Of a stretch of DNA of 64,000 nt, positions 34,508 to 43,126 are shown piece after piece. Position 1 is the stretch's first letter, and the number at the start of each line of letters is the position of its first letter. The stretch is from CBDBZX01 sp965213645. Its GTDB lineage: Bacteria > Deinococcota > Deinococci > Deinococcales > Trueperaceae. The notes under the pieces were generated by a model that was not told where the DNA came from, did not search any database, and saw only the letters and a list, made by a program, of their open reading frames with translations. The stretch is from contig CBDBZX010000002.1 in the NCBI GenBank assembly GCA_965213645.1, forward strand, positions 1,302,001 through 1,366,000, read 5' to 3'. Position numbers and translations under genes: made by a program.

Positions 34508-34556
34508 AGCATAGCAGAGAGGTTGAGCTTTGTCAACTATAAATCTAGTTATTTAG
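34508..34556 (-). promoter_or_regulatory. arsR promoter with candidate operator
   Basis: On the minus strand TTGACA (34536-34531), a 17-base spacer and TATGCT (34513-34508) make a near-consensus promoter; the GTG start follows six bases later. CTAAATAACTA lies just upstream (34556-34546). The same 11-mer occurs inverted before the DUF6428 gene (34136-34146), suggesting two ArsR sites. Confidence 0.65.
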
Positions 34557-34600
34557 CTACCATAAGAATCTCGTCAGAAAGGACCCTTTAGGGTAGGGCT

Positions 34601-36529
34601 ATGACAGGTAAGAGAAAACAACTAGCTGATCTTCTGGATGAGCGTACAGCGCTCGAGTCCTTGTGGCACTGCGAGCTAGATTTGGGCGACCCAGCGCAGA
34701 AAGCCCTTTGGACGGACGACATCATGCGCGTGCAAGAACGCGCTTTAGCTGCCGCGAGCAGCGGTATCACGATTGCCGACGCGAGCCAGAGCGAGCGGCC
34801 CCTTATCTACTGCAACGACGCTTTTACAACGATTACGGGCTACACAGCGGATGAGGTGCTAGGTCGGAGCTGCCGCTTTTTACAAGGCCCCGACACCGAC
34901 CCGGAGGCCGTGCAAGCTATTCGCGACGCGCTTCACAGCGGCGAAGGCTGCAAAGTCACCCTCAAAAACTACCGCAAAGACGGCGTGCCCTTCTGGAACG
35001 AGCTAATCATTTCGCCCGTTTATAGTGGTAAGGGCGAACTCACGCACTTCATCGGCGTGCAGCAAGATATCACCGCGCGGGTCGAAGCGGAGGCGGCGTT
35101 AGCCAGGGCGAACGCCGCGCTAGAACGTGCGAACCGCAGGCTCGAGCAGCGCGTCGCGGAGCGCACCGCCGAGCTGATGCAGGCCAACGAGCAACTCCTC
35201 CACGACGCTTTTCACGACAGCTTGACGGGGCTCGCAAATAGGGCGCTCTTTAACGACCGCTTAGCGCACGCCCTAGAGCGCGAGAAGCGCCACCCCGAAA
35301 ACCACTTCGCCGTGCTCTTTTTAGACTTCGACCGCTTCAAAGTGGTCAATGACAGCCTCGGACATTCAGTAGGGGACATGCTCCTGCAAGGGATTGCTGA
35401 GAGCCTCAGCACCTGGACGCGCCCCGCCGACACCGTCGCTCGCTTGGGCGGCGACGAGTTCACTATCTTGTTAGAAGATATAGAAAGCGTGGACGAAGCT
35501 GTGGAGATTGCCGAGCGTATCCAGCGCGAGCTGCTCACGCCCTTTCAACTCGGCGAGCATGAGGTCTATATCTCGGCGAGTATTGGGATTGTCTCGAGCA
35601 ATATCGGCTATAACAGCGCTGACGAGGTGCTGCGCGACGCCGACCTCGCCATGTACCGCGCCAAGTCGCTCGGCAAGGCCCGATATACCTTGTTCGACAC
35701 CGAGATGCGCGAACGAGCGCTTATGCTCATGACCTTGGAAGCTGACTTGCGCTTCGCTACCGAACGCAGTGAGTTGCAAATTAACTATCAACCGATTCTC
35801 GCCGCGCAAGATGACACGCTCATCGGCTTTGAAGCCTTGGTACGTTGGCATCACCCCGTGTACGGCCTTATCTCGCCCGCTGAATTCGTGCCCGTGGCCG
35901 AAGAGTCCGACCTCATCATCGCGATTGACCGCTGGGTGATGCGCGAAGCGTGTACGCAAGTGACCGCGTGGCAAGCGCTCTATCCGTCGCAGCCCGCGCT
36001 CACCTTGAGCGTCAACCTCTCCTCGCAGCAGTTCAGCCGCACCGACCTTGTGCCCTTTGTAATATCTGTTTTGGAAGAGACGGGGCTCCAAGCTGAGCAC
36101 CTCAAACTAGAGATCACCGAAGGCATCATGATGAGCCGCAGCCCGGCTGCGCAAGCGTCTCTAAACGGGCTGCGCGAATTAGGCGTGAAACTCCACATCG
36201 ACGACTTCGGCACGGGTTATTCGTCCTTATCCTACCTGCAAGAGTTGCCTACCGACACCCTCAAGATCGACCGCTCGTTCATCAGCAAGATGGACGGCGC
36301 AGCGGGCGCAGAACTCGTCAGCACGATTCTCTCGATGGCCCGCACCTTGGGGATGCATGTGGTGGCGGAAGGGGTAGAAACGCCAGCGCAGTTAGAGCAA
36401 CTCAAAGGGTTGCAGTGCGACTTCGTGCAGGGCTACTTCTTCTCCAGACCGCTGAATAAAGAGGAGGCGGAGGGATTTCTAGCCAGAGACGGCAAATTTT
36501 CGAAGAAGGATGAATTGATCAGTTCGTAG
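34601..36529 (+). CDS. LOV-GGDEF-EAL blue-light c-di-GMP protein
   Basis: This 642-residue signalling protein has a PAS/LOV domain at about residues 45-160, where GRSCRFLQGPDTDPEAV carries the flavin-adduct Cys of LOV photoreceptors (usual GxNCRFLQ, here Ser-Cys) and NYRKDGVPFWNELIISPV and HFIGVQQDIT are typical. A coiled coil (about 165-205) leads to GGDEF (ARLGGDEFTILL, RxxD I-site RPAD). EAL follows with FEALVRWHHP, LEITEGIM, DDFGTGYSSLSYL, LKIDRSF and VVAEGVET. Both catalytic motifs look intact, so it may make or break cyclic di-GMP in response to blue light. The start shows TAGGGT six bases before the ATG. Confidence 0.92.
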   Translation: MTGKRKQLADLLDERTALESLWHCELDLGDPAQKALWTDDIMRVQERALAAASSGITIADASQSERPLIYCNDAFTTITGYTADEVLGRSCRFLQGPDTDPEAVQAIRDALHSGEGCKVTLKNYRKDGVPFWNELIISPVYSGKGELTHFIGVQQDITARVEAEAALARANAALERANRRLEQRVAERTAELMQANEQLLHDAFHDSLTGLANRALFNDRLAHALEREKRHPENHFAVLFLDFDRFKVVNDSLGHSVGDMLLQGIAESLSTWTRPADTVARLGGDEFTILLEDIESVDEAVEIAERIQRELLTPFQLGEHEVYISASIGIVSSNIGYNSADEVLRDADLAMYRAKSLGKARYTLFDTEMRERALMLMTLEADLRFATERSELQINYQPILAAQDDTLIGFEALVRWHHPVYGLISPAEFVPVAEESDLIIAIDRWVMREACTQVTAWQALYPSQPALTLSVNLSSQQFSRTDLVPFVISVLEETGLQAEHLKLEITEGIMMSRSPAAQASLNGLRELGVKLHIDDFGTGYSSLSYLQELPTDTLKIDRSFISKMDGAAGAELVSTILSMARTLGMHVVAEGVETPAQLEQLKGLQCDFVQGYFFSRPLNKEEAEGFLARDGKFSKKDELISS

Positions 36530-36554
36530 GGGCGGCTTCAAACTCACCTCTGCG
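36526..36554. repeat. GTAGGGGCGG-type hairpin repeat, copy 1
   Basis: GTAGGGGCGGCTTCAAACTC followed by ACCTCT. It overlaps the stop codon of the LOV gene and matches the copy at 56623-56651. The outer bases can pair around TTCAAACTC. Confidence 0.6.
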
Positions 36555-36600
36555 CCGCCACATCACAGCAATTTGCATACGGCGCTGACGTAGCTGACGT

Positions 36601-36624
36601 AGGGGAGATTCATGAATCTCCCCT
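36601..36624. terminator. Bidirectional terminator between the LOV gene and pstB
   Basis: A perfect 24-base palindrome with arms AGGGGAGATT and AATCTCCCCT around CATG, followed by CGTTT. It lies between two converging genes. Confidence 0.65.
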
Positions 36625-36641
36625 CGTTTGCTCACATCTGC

Positions 36642-37451
36642 TCAGCCGAAACGCCCCTCCACATACCGCTCGGTCATCTTGTGCTTGGGGTTGGTGAAGA
36701 TTTGATCGGTAGGGCCCTCTTCGACCATCACGCCCAGATGCATAAAGGCTGTTCGGTCCGCCAGGCGGCCCGCTTGCTGCATGTTGTGCGTCACGATAAT
36801 GACCGTATAGTCCTTTTTGATCTCGTGAATCAGCTCTTCGACGCTATCCGTGGCGACGGGGTCTAAAGCCGAAGTTGGCTCGTCCATCAAAATCACGTCG
36901 GGCTCGGTTGCCATCGCCCTGGCGATGCAGAGCCGCTGCTGCTGCCCTCCCGAGAGGCTCAGCCCCGACTGTTTGAGCTTGTCCTTGACCTCGTCCCAAA
37001 CGGCAGCCCCTTTGAGGCTCTTCTCGACGAGCGCGTCCATGTCGCCCTCGTAGCCGTTGAGCTTAGGGCCAAACGCGACATTGTCGTAAATGCTTTTAGG
37101 GAAGGGGTTGGGCTTTTGAAAAACCATCCCGATGCGGCGGCGCACCTCGACAGCGTCCACTGAACTGTCGTAAACGTCAACATCTTCGTAGATGACCCGA
37201 CCTTCGGTTTTGACGATGGGGATGAGATCGTTCATCCGGTTGATGCAGCGCAGCAGCGTTGTTTTGCCGCACCCCGACGCGCCAATCAGCGCCGAGACTT
37301 GGTTTTTAGGAAACTTGACGGAGACGCCGTGCAGCGCCTGAAAGTCGTCGTACCACAGTTTGAAGTCATCGATGTGGACGGCGACTTTGCTATCGTCGGG
37401 TACGTCTGTATGAATCGTTTCGTGATCGAAGTCGATGTCAGGCATGGGCAT
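36642..37451 (-). CDS. pstB: Phosphate ABC transporter ATP-binding protein
   Basis: This 269-residue ATPase has Walker A LIGASGCGKTTLL, Q-loop MVFQKPNPFPKSIYDNVAFG (a PstB hallmark), signature LSGGQQQRLCIARA, Walker B VILMDEPTSAL and H-loop IVTHNMQQ. It starts at the ATG (37451) with GGAG upstream. It energises PstCA for high-affinity phosphate uptake. About 250 bases separate it from pstA, and that gap holds half of a 79-bp repeat. Confidence 0.97.
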   Translation of the reverse strand: MPMPDIDFDHETIHTDVPDDSKVAVHIDDFKLWYDDFQALHGVSVKFPKNQVSALIGASGCGKTTLLRCINRMNDLIPIVKTEGRVIYEDVDVYDSSVDAVEVRRRIGMVFQKPNPFPKSIYDNVAFGPKLNGYEGDMDALVEKSLKGAAVWDEVKDKLKQSGLSLSGGQQQRLCIARAMATEPDVILMDEPTSALDPVATDSVEELIHEIKKDYTVIIVTHNMQQAGRLADRTAFMHLGVMVEEGPTDQIFTNPKHKMTERYVEGRFG

Positions 37452-37703
37452 GGTTAAAGCTCCAGTAGTGAAGGAATTGTTGTGGTAACCGAGTGTGAAT
37501 GACGCAAGTCTCGTCGCGCAGCAGTAGCGATTCATCGTTTCAACACGAATGTTAAGCAACGCTATTTCAACTAGCGCGTTAGTGACCCGCGTACCTAGAG
37601 GGCGTTCAAACTCCGTACGGGGTAATCTGCTGTTATGACCAGATGCTACCTGCTGTTTTTATGACCATATGTAGTCGCGTGGACGCTCCCGCTAGACCTG
37701 CTA
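37452..37703. other. pstA-pstB intergenic gap with half of the 79-bp repeat
   Basis: No gene was seen. TGACCAGATGCTACCTGCT (37636-37654) is the inverted left end of the 79-bp repeat family (AGCAGGTANCATCTGGTCA). The matching right end is not recognisable. The gap separates two genes that are normally adjacent. Confidence 0.5.
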
Positions 37704-38990
37704 TTACCACTTCCGCTCAAAGCGGCGGCGGATAAAGAAGACAAAACCGTAGAGCATGAGTAGCACGACGAGCAGCACGATAATAGCGGCTGAGGCAACG
37801 TGAATAAATTCGACGTCGTTCTCAGCGACCCATGAGTAGATTTGAATGGGTACCACCGTATAGCGCGAGAACGGTCCGTCAGGTAAGAAGGGTACGAAGG
37901 CAGCCGCGCCAACCAAGAGTAGCGGCGCGGTCTCACCGATGGCCCTGGCGACGGCGAGAATCACACCCGTCATCATGCCTGCAACCGAGTTGGGCACCAC
38001 GACTCGGCTCACAGTTTGCCACTTGGTCGCGCCTAAGCCGTAGCTCGCCTGGCGCAATGAACTAGGTACAGACTTGATCGCCTCACGCGCCGCGATGATA
38101 ACGACCGGCAAGATAAGGAGCGAGAGCGTGATAGCGGCGGCGAGCACGACGGGTCCCATCCCGGCAAGGCGCACGAAGTAGTAGAGCCCTAAAATACCGT
38201 AGACGATACTCGGCACGCCCGCTAGGTTGCGGATGTTGATCTCGATAAAGCGCGTAAAGAGGTTGTTCGGCGCGTATTCCTCCAAGTAAACCGCCGCGCC
38301 GACGCCCACCGGGATCGAGAAGAGGATGACGAAGCCGATCACCCAGAAGCTGCCTAAGAGCGCGGTGCGAATCCCGGAGACAATCGGGCTACGCGAGGAG
38401 TTCTTCATAAAAAATGAGGCGTCGAGCCAGGGGTTGAGATAGAGGTTTTGCCCCTCCTCCAAGTTGGCGCGTATCTCACCGAGGTTCGCCCAGCCCTCGA
38501 ACGGACCGTACTGGAGGACGTTGCTGTCTTCACCCCGCACGTTGTCGTCGCGAGAACTCGTCACCACCCAGCGAAACGGACCCTCGTCGGTGTACCACAT
38601 CAACTCGATGCGGTTGCGCGCGTAGAAAAGACGCTTTTCTTCGGGGTCGTTCAAAATCGCGTCAACCTCTTCGGGATTGTTGCCCTGTGCGGCAAATTCG
38701 CGGCGCAAAATAGGCTCGTCTTGTCCGAAGGGCGCGAGCGACCAGGCGAAGGTCTCGCCGCTGTTGGCAGGCTCCATCACCTGCCAAGAAACCGAGTCAG
38801 TAATGACATCGAAAAAGAGCACGATGATAAGCGCAATCGCTAAAACCACCGGAATAAAGGTGACGACGGAGAAGATTTTACCCGCGCGTTTGCGGGCGGC
38901 TAAACGCTTCTTTTCCTCGTTGCTGAGGAGACTTTTGTTGTTCTTTTGAGGCGTGGTGGACTGCGTTTGTTTGTTCGCCGGTGCGTCCAT
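37704..38990 (-). CDS. pstA: Phosphate ABC transporter permease PstA with extra periplasmic loop
   Basis: The 428-residue permease is about 130 residues longer than usual. After a charged N-terminus and the first helix (IFSVVTFIPVVLAIALIIVL), about 130 soluble residues (FAWSLAPFGQDEPILRREFA to NPWLDASFFM) precede the five standard PstA helices. The EAA-like loop is LRQASYGLGATKWQTVSRVV. Its ATG overlaps the pstC stop by one base (TAATG). The added loop faces the periplasm and may contact PstS. Confidence 0.93.
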   Translation of the reverse strand: MDAPANKQTQSTTPQKNNKSLLSNEEKKRLAARKRAGKIFSVVTFIPVVLAIALIIVLFFDVITDSVSWQVMEPANSGETFAWSLAPFGQDEPILRREFAAQGNNPEEVDAILNDPEEKRLFYARNRIELMWYTDEGPFRWVVTSSRDDNVRGEDSNVLQYGPFEGWANLGEIRANLEEGQNLYLNPWLDASFFMKNSSRSPIVSGIRTALLGSFWVIGFVILFSIPVGVGAAVYLEEYAPNNLFTRFIEINIRNLAGVPSIVYGILGLYYFVRLAGMGPVVLAAAITLSLLILPVVIIAAREAIKSVPSSLRQASYGLGATKWQTVSRVVVPNSVAGMMTGVILAVARAIGETAPLLLVGAAAFVPFLPDGPFSRYTVVPIQIYSWVAENDVEFIHVASAAIIVLLVVLLMLYGFVFFIRRRFERKW

Positions 38991-39928
38991 TATTCGTACT
39001 GCTCCTGAAAGCGGCTCACCACTTGCTGCGCGATGAGGTTAAGTCCTAGGGTCATCACGAAGAGCGTCGCCGCCACCGCGTAGAGTGAACGCGCCGCGAG
39101 CGAGCCCGCCGGTGCGTCGCCTGTGCCCGCTTGTACGATGTATGCCGTCATCGTCGCAATCGTCTCACGCGGGTCGAAGGTCAGCGTCGGCTTCTGCCCG
39201 GCGGCCAAGGTCACGATCATCGTCTCGCCAATCGCCCGCGCCATCGCTAAAATAAACGACGCCACGATGCCTGAAAGCGCGGCGGGTACGACGATTTTAG
39301 TGACGACCTCATACTTGGACGCCCCCAAGCCGTAACCCCCTTCGCGCAAGCTCTGCGGCACGGACTGCATCGCGTCGGCTGAGATGGAGGAGACCGTCGG
39401 CAAGATCATGAAGCCCATCACTAGCCCCGCCGAGAGCGGGTTGAAGAGGTCGAGTCCCGGAATGAAGCTGCGCAGAAAGGGCGTCACGAAAAGAAGCGCG
39501 AAGTAGCCGAGCACGACGGTAGGGATACCCGCCAAAATCTCCAAAATAGGGGTGATTCTGCGTCGCGTTTTATCCTCGGCAAACTCCGAGAGGTAGATAG
39601 CCGAGCCGAGCCCGAGCGGTAAGCCGACGATGAGGGCGATGCTGGTCACGAGCAGCGTGCCCGCGACGAGCGGCGCGATGCCGTAGTTTTTCTCCAGGAA
39701 GAGCGGGGTCCACTGGTCGTTGGTGAAAAACTCGAGGACGGAAACCTCACGGAAAAAAGAAATCGTCTCTTCGGTGAGCGCGAAGATCACCGCGAGCGTC
39801 GTCAGGATAGAGATCGCGGCGCAGACAAAGAGCAACCCGGCAATCACCGTCTCTTTGAAATTGCGGTTGCCACTTTTGGACAGCCCCGCCGCCCTAGCTG
39901 CGTCCTTACCCGCGTGACTTGTTGCCAT
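38990..39928 (-). CDS. pstC: Phosphate ABC transporter permease
   Basis: The 312-residue PstC permease has about six helices and the conserved loop LREGGYGLGASKYEVVTKIV followed by PAALSGI. It also has PFLRSFIPGLDLFNPLSAGL and VASFILAMARAIGETMIVTL, typical of PstC. It pairs with PstA to make the phosphate channel. It lies 285 bases after pstS with a partial terminator between. Confidence 0.96.
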   Translation of the reverse strand: MATSHAGKDAARAAGLSKSGNRNFKETVIAGLLFVCAAISILTTLAVIFALTEETISFFREVSVLEFFTNDQWTPLFLEKNYGIAPLVAGTLLVTSIALIVGLPLGLGSAIYLSEFAEDKTRRRITPILEILAGIPTVVLGYFALLFVTPFLRSFIPGLDLFNPLSAGLVMGFMILPTVSSISADAMQSVPQSLREGGYGLGASKYEVVTKIVVPAALSGIVASFILAMARAIGETMIVTLAAGQKPTLTFDPRETIATMTAYIVQAGTGDAPAGSLAARSLYAVAATLFVMTLGLNLIAQQVVSRFQEQYE

Positions 39929-40120
39929 AAAGCTCTCCTTTAATCGCTTGCCTGGGGTGTTGAACGGGGTACATTGCGTGTGTGATCTGCATTCTAATCA
40001 ATCATACCTGTGGACTTTCAGCTTAGTGTGACGTGTCAATTTGTCCTACTATGGGTTGTCCTATGGGGGTGGTCCTGAGAGGACGCCTCGAGCCGAACCT
40101 ACTTGCGCCGTCATCAGACC

Positions 40121-40161
40121 AACGGAAGAAAAATAGCCCTCAAGGGCACGCCCTGAGGACT
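40121..40161 (-). terminator. Partial terminator between pstS and pstC
   Basis: On the minus strand AGTCCTCAGGGCG...GCCCTTGAGGGCT forms a stem (one bulge) followed by ATTTTTCTT. It would reduce read-through so that the binding protein is made in excess. Confidence 0.6.
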
Positions 40162-40213
40162 AGAATAACGGATTCTTTTGACCGGTATGTCAGCGCAATG
40201 TCAGCCCAGACGC

Positions 40214-41209
40214 CTAGTTACCGCCCGTACCGCCGCCCGTGCTACCGCTGCCGCTCATGCCTTCGCGGATGGTGTCAACCACGGAGTCGCCCGGTGCGAA
40301 GTCCATAAAGGCGCTGCCCGTGGTGCGCGTGTCGAAGCGCTCTTGCGCGGCGCTGTAGGCGTCTTCGCTGAGGAGCACGTAGCCCGTGTCCTCGATTAAA
40401 GGACGCGCGTCTTCACCGAGGTAGAAGTTGACAAACTCGCCGATGATGGGCTTGTTGTCCGCCGAGGTCGGGCTTACGTAGATAAATAAAGGACGAGCGA
40501 GCGGCTGATAGGTGCCGTCCTCGACCGTCTCAGCGCTCGGCTCGACGCAGCCATCGCCGGAGTCGATAGAGAGCGCTTTGACCGCGCCCTGGTTCTCGAC
40601 GTAGTAGGCGTAGCCGAAATAGCCGAGCGCGTACTGACCGCCCTCGATGCCGCGCAGCAAGACGTTGTCGTCCTCGGAGGGCGTCACGTCGGTGCGGCTC
40701 GCGCCCGACTCACCGACGATGGCTTCGGTGAAGTAGTCGAAGGTGCCCGAATCCGTACCTGGGATGAAGAAGCTGATCTCTTCGTCGGGGAAGCCGTCGC
40801 GCACGTCGCTCCAAGAGGTGACGCTCGAGTTCGGCTCGAAGATCGTCGCGAGTTCGTCGGTGGTCAAGCAGTCCACGAAGTCCGCTTCGTTATTAACCGC
40901 CACCGTGAGCGCGTCGAAGGCGACGGGCAGCTCGATGACCTCTTGGGCGCAGTCCGCGAGTTCCTCCTCGCTAACCGTGCGGCTCGCGTCGTTGACATCG
41001 GTCTCGTTGTTACAGTACTTCTCGAAGCCGCCCCCGGTACCCGAAAACGCCACGGTAATCTGCGCGTCGGGGTTGATGATCTGGAACTCTTCCGCTACTG
41101 CCAGCGAAATCGGATAGACCGTCGAAGAACCGTCGATACGAACGGAGCTGTCCTGCGCGAAGGCAGCAGAAGCGAGCGTGATGATGAGTAGTGCAATGAG
41201 TTTTTTCAC
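40214..41209 (-). CDS. pstS: Phosphate-binding protein
   Basis: This 331-residue periplasmic phosphate receptor has the signal peptide MKKLIALLIITLASAAFAQ, then VRIDGSSTVYPISLAVAEEF and FSGTGGGFEKYCNNETDVND (phosphate site), FFIPGTDSGTFDYFTEAIVG, and RPLFIYVSP. A Gly/Ser/Thr-rich tail ends the protein. The GTG start has GGAGG at good spacing. It is the first gene of pstSCAB. Confidence 0.96.
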   Translation of the reverse strand: MKKLIALLIITLASAAFAQDSSVRIDGSSTVYPISLAVAEEFQIINPDAQITVAFSGTGGGFEKYCNNETDVNDASRTVSEEELADCAQEVIELPVAFDALTVAVNNEADFVDCLTTDELATIFEPNSSVTSWSDVRDGFPDEEISFFIPGTDSGTFDYFTEAIVGESGASRTDVTPSEDDNVLLRGIEGGQYALGYFGYAYYVENQGAVKALSIDSGDGCVEPSAETVEDGTYQPLARPLFIYVSPTSADNKPIIGEFVNFYLGEDARPLIEDTGYVLLSEDAYSAAQERFDTRTTGSAFMDFAPGDSVVDTIREGMSGSGSTGGGTGGN

Positions 41210-41235
41210 TTTTTAACCTCCAAGAGAGAGGCTAC

Positions 41236-41298
41236 CGAACCCTAGTCATCGTTTTGTCAGCTTGGGGTTTCATTAAACTTGAAAAACTAGGGTGTTCG
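41236..41298. promoter_or_regulatory. Inverted repeat in the pstS promoter region
   Basis: CGAACCCTAGT (41236-41246) and ACTAGGGTGTTCG (41286-41298) are inverted copies bracketing about 40 AT-richer bases upstream of pstS. They are candidate response-regulator sites. No clear Pho box was recognised. Confidence 0.35.
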
Positions 41299-41322
41299 TG
41301 CGGTGCGTGCGTGCGTTGGAGA

Positions 41323-41765
41323 CGACAATCTCGAGTGTTCCCCCGCTTGCTCCGGCAAGAGCCAATCTTTGGGCTCGAGGCTATACACCGCTTGCGTAAG
41401 GTCAACCTCAGAGTCCACAACAAGGACGACTCCCGCGCCCGTTCATACTCACATAAGATTCGGCGTAAACCGCCACATCACCCTGTCTTTGCTCGCGCCC
41501 CTGCGCCGCAAACTCGTCCTCTAAAAAGCGCGCAAACAAGATCATATCCGGCTGATACGCCATCTGCTTCTCCTGCTGCGGGGTGAGGTAGTCGCTCGGG
41601 AAAACCTTCCAAGACTTGTTCGCGCTTTTATCCAAAACAGTGAAAAACGCCGTACCTGATTTGTCCACAAGCATCACCCGCCAGGAGAAGCGGAAGCCCT
41701 CCTCGGTCCACAAGAGGTCGCCGGGGTAGGCGAGGTGACGCAGGGGCATGGTGAGCTGGAAGATA
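41323..41765 (-). pseudogene. HTTM/vitamin K-dependent gamma-carboxylase-like protein, C-terminal relic
   Basis: The readable part LTMPLRHLAYPGDLLWTEEG, then FRFSWRVMLVDKSGTAFFTV, PSDYLTPQQEKQMAYQPDMI and VYAESYVSMNGRGS corresponds to the C-terminal half of bacterial HTTM-domain carboxylase-like proteins. The frame shifts near 41425, where VDSEVDLTQAVYSLEPKDWL continues in another frame. The N-terminal membrane domain is missing. Homology ends exactly where the 79-bp repeat copy B begins (41769). It is a dead gene fragment. Confidence 0.6.
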
Positions 41766-41768
41766 AAT

Positions 41769-41847
41769 AGCAGGTATCATCTGGTCAGCTACACTCTCAA
41801 TAACAAGAACATCGTTTAGCACGCACTTTGAGGGATGATATCTGCGG
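41769..41847 (+). repeat. 79-bp interspersed repeat, copy B
   Basis: The copy begins AGCAGGTATCATCTGGTCAG, holds TAGCACGCACTTT and ends GATGATATCTGCGG. It has the same length as copies A and C. It marks the breakpoint of the HTTM relic. Confidence 0.8.
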
Positions 41848-42108
41848 AGAAGTGTAGCAACGTCAAGTGGAAATGCTAAAAGAAGAGCGTTAGAAGAGAA
41901 ATTGTGAAGAGGTTGGGGTGGGCCATTGGTTGAGGGGTGGCTCGAATCTCGCCGAAGCCAAAATGTTCAGAGAGGTCCAGCTACCGCGCCACCCTCAGAT
42001 AATCTCGCTCAGAAAAGAAAATCAGTTGGAGCGTATGGACTATTACCGAGGCTTTTTCTCGGTGATAGGGAATTAAGCGGAATCCATATGACTCTTACTG
42101 ACCTACGG

Positions 42109-42184
42109 GCTTTTAGCGATTAGCCTGTAGCTTTTGACTTTGCGAAGGCTTTTGGCTAATACCTAATCGCTAACGGCTAAAAGC
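42109..42184. repeat. GCTTTTAGC/TAATACCTAA palindromic repeat, copy 1
   Basis: GCTTTTAGCGATTAG near the left and CTAATCGCTAACGGCTAAAA (then GC) near the right form an imperfect inverted repeat. GGCTAATACCTAA is shared with the copy at 55060-55134. The surrounding 41850-42392 region has no gene. Confidence 0.55.
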
Positions 42185-42392
42185 TTCATTCCGGTAACGC
42201 CGTGTTGATGGTGAGACCTAAGGTGCTCGAGACCTCCGCCACCATATCCCCCGTGTCCAAAAGCGTATTTATCACCGTATGAATCGCTCCTACGCGCAGC
42301 CCGGTTTCGCTCGACGCTATTTCTGAGAATTAACCCACATTTCAGCAGACTCACGCTGTGACCTCAATATTCCTGGTACGCTGTTCTTAACT

Positions 42393-43121
42393 ATGCCAAA
42401 TGTCTCACCGTCTACCTTGCGCGGCTACCTCGTTCACGTCTACACCGCCTCAACACTCATCTTCGTGACCCTGGCGGCGCAGTGGATTATCGAGGGAACC
42501 TACCGCTGGGCTTTGGCTGCGCTCGCCGTGACCATCATCATCGACGCAACAGACGGCGCGTTAGCCCGCAAGTGGCGCGTCAAAGAGACCGCTGCCGGGA
42601 TTGACGGTGAACTGCTCGACAACATCGTGGACTTCGTCTCTTACGTGGTCGTGCCGATGCTCTTCATGCTCCAAGCGCAGATGTTTATCGCCCCGATGAC
42701 GCTGTGGATGGCGTTCGCGATGTTTGCAAGCGCGTTCGGGTTCTCCCGTACCACCGCCAAACTTGCCAACGAGGGCTTTTTTGTCGGCTTCCCGTCGTAC
42801 TGGAACATCGTCGTTTTCTATCTCTATCTGCTCGGCACGCCGCCCATTTTTAACACCGTCGTTATCGTACTGCTTTCACTCTCGGTCTTCGTGCCGCTCC
42901 GCTTCCTCTACGTGAGCCGCTTACCCAAAGGGCGCACGCTGCACCTCGGGCTAGGGCTCATTTGGGGAATTCTCTGCCTCGTTGCGCTCTCTATGGAGGC
43001 GAGTGCTGCCCGGACGCTTGTCTTATACCTCTCGCTCGTCTATCCGCTCTACTACACTGCGCACTCCTTACAGCTCGACTTCAAACTGCGCCAAGAGCAG
43101 CGCGAAGCGGTTGCGGATTAG
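42393..43121 (+). CDS. pcs: CDP-alcohol phosphatidyltransferase, phosphatidylcholine-synthase-like
   Basis: This 242-residue membrane enzyme of about eight helices has the CDP-alcohol phosphatidyltransferase motif in IIIDATDGALARKWRVKETA and GIDGELLDNIVDFVSYVVVP (DxxDGxxAR...GxxxDxxxD with the first G replaced by I-D-G context). The layout LVHVYTASTLIF at the N-terminus and GFFVGFPSYWNIVVFYLY resemble bacterial phosphatidylcholine synthase (Pcs), which joins CDP-diacylglycerol and choline. Phosphatidylserine or phosphatidylglycerol-phosphate activity cannot be excluded. Confidence 0.75.
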   Translation: MPNVSPSTLRGYLVHVYTASTLIFVTLAAQWIIEGTYRWALAALAVTIIIDATDGALARKWRVKETAAGIDGELLDNIVDFVSYVVVPMLFMLQAQMFIAPMTLWMAFAMFASAFGFSRTTAKLANEGFFVGFPSYWNIVVFYLYLLGTPPIFNTVVIVLLSLSVFVPLRFLYVSRLPKGRTLHLGLGLIWGILCLVALSMEASAARTLVLYLSLVYPLYYTAHSLQLDFKLRQEQREAVAD

Positions 43122-43126
43122 CCCTT

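Noticed and set aside
41860..41880. GTGGAAATGCTA matching the right end of the IS630 element
   Set aside because: Only 12 bases, no partner end nearby; too short to call a second IS630 remnant.
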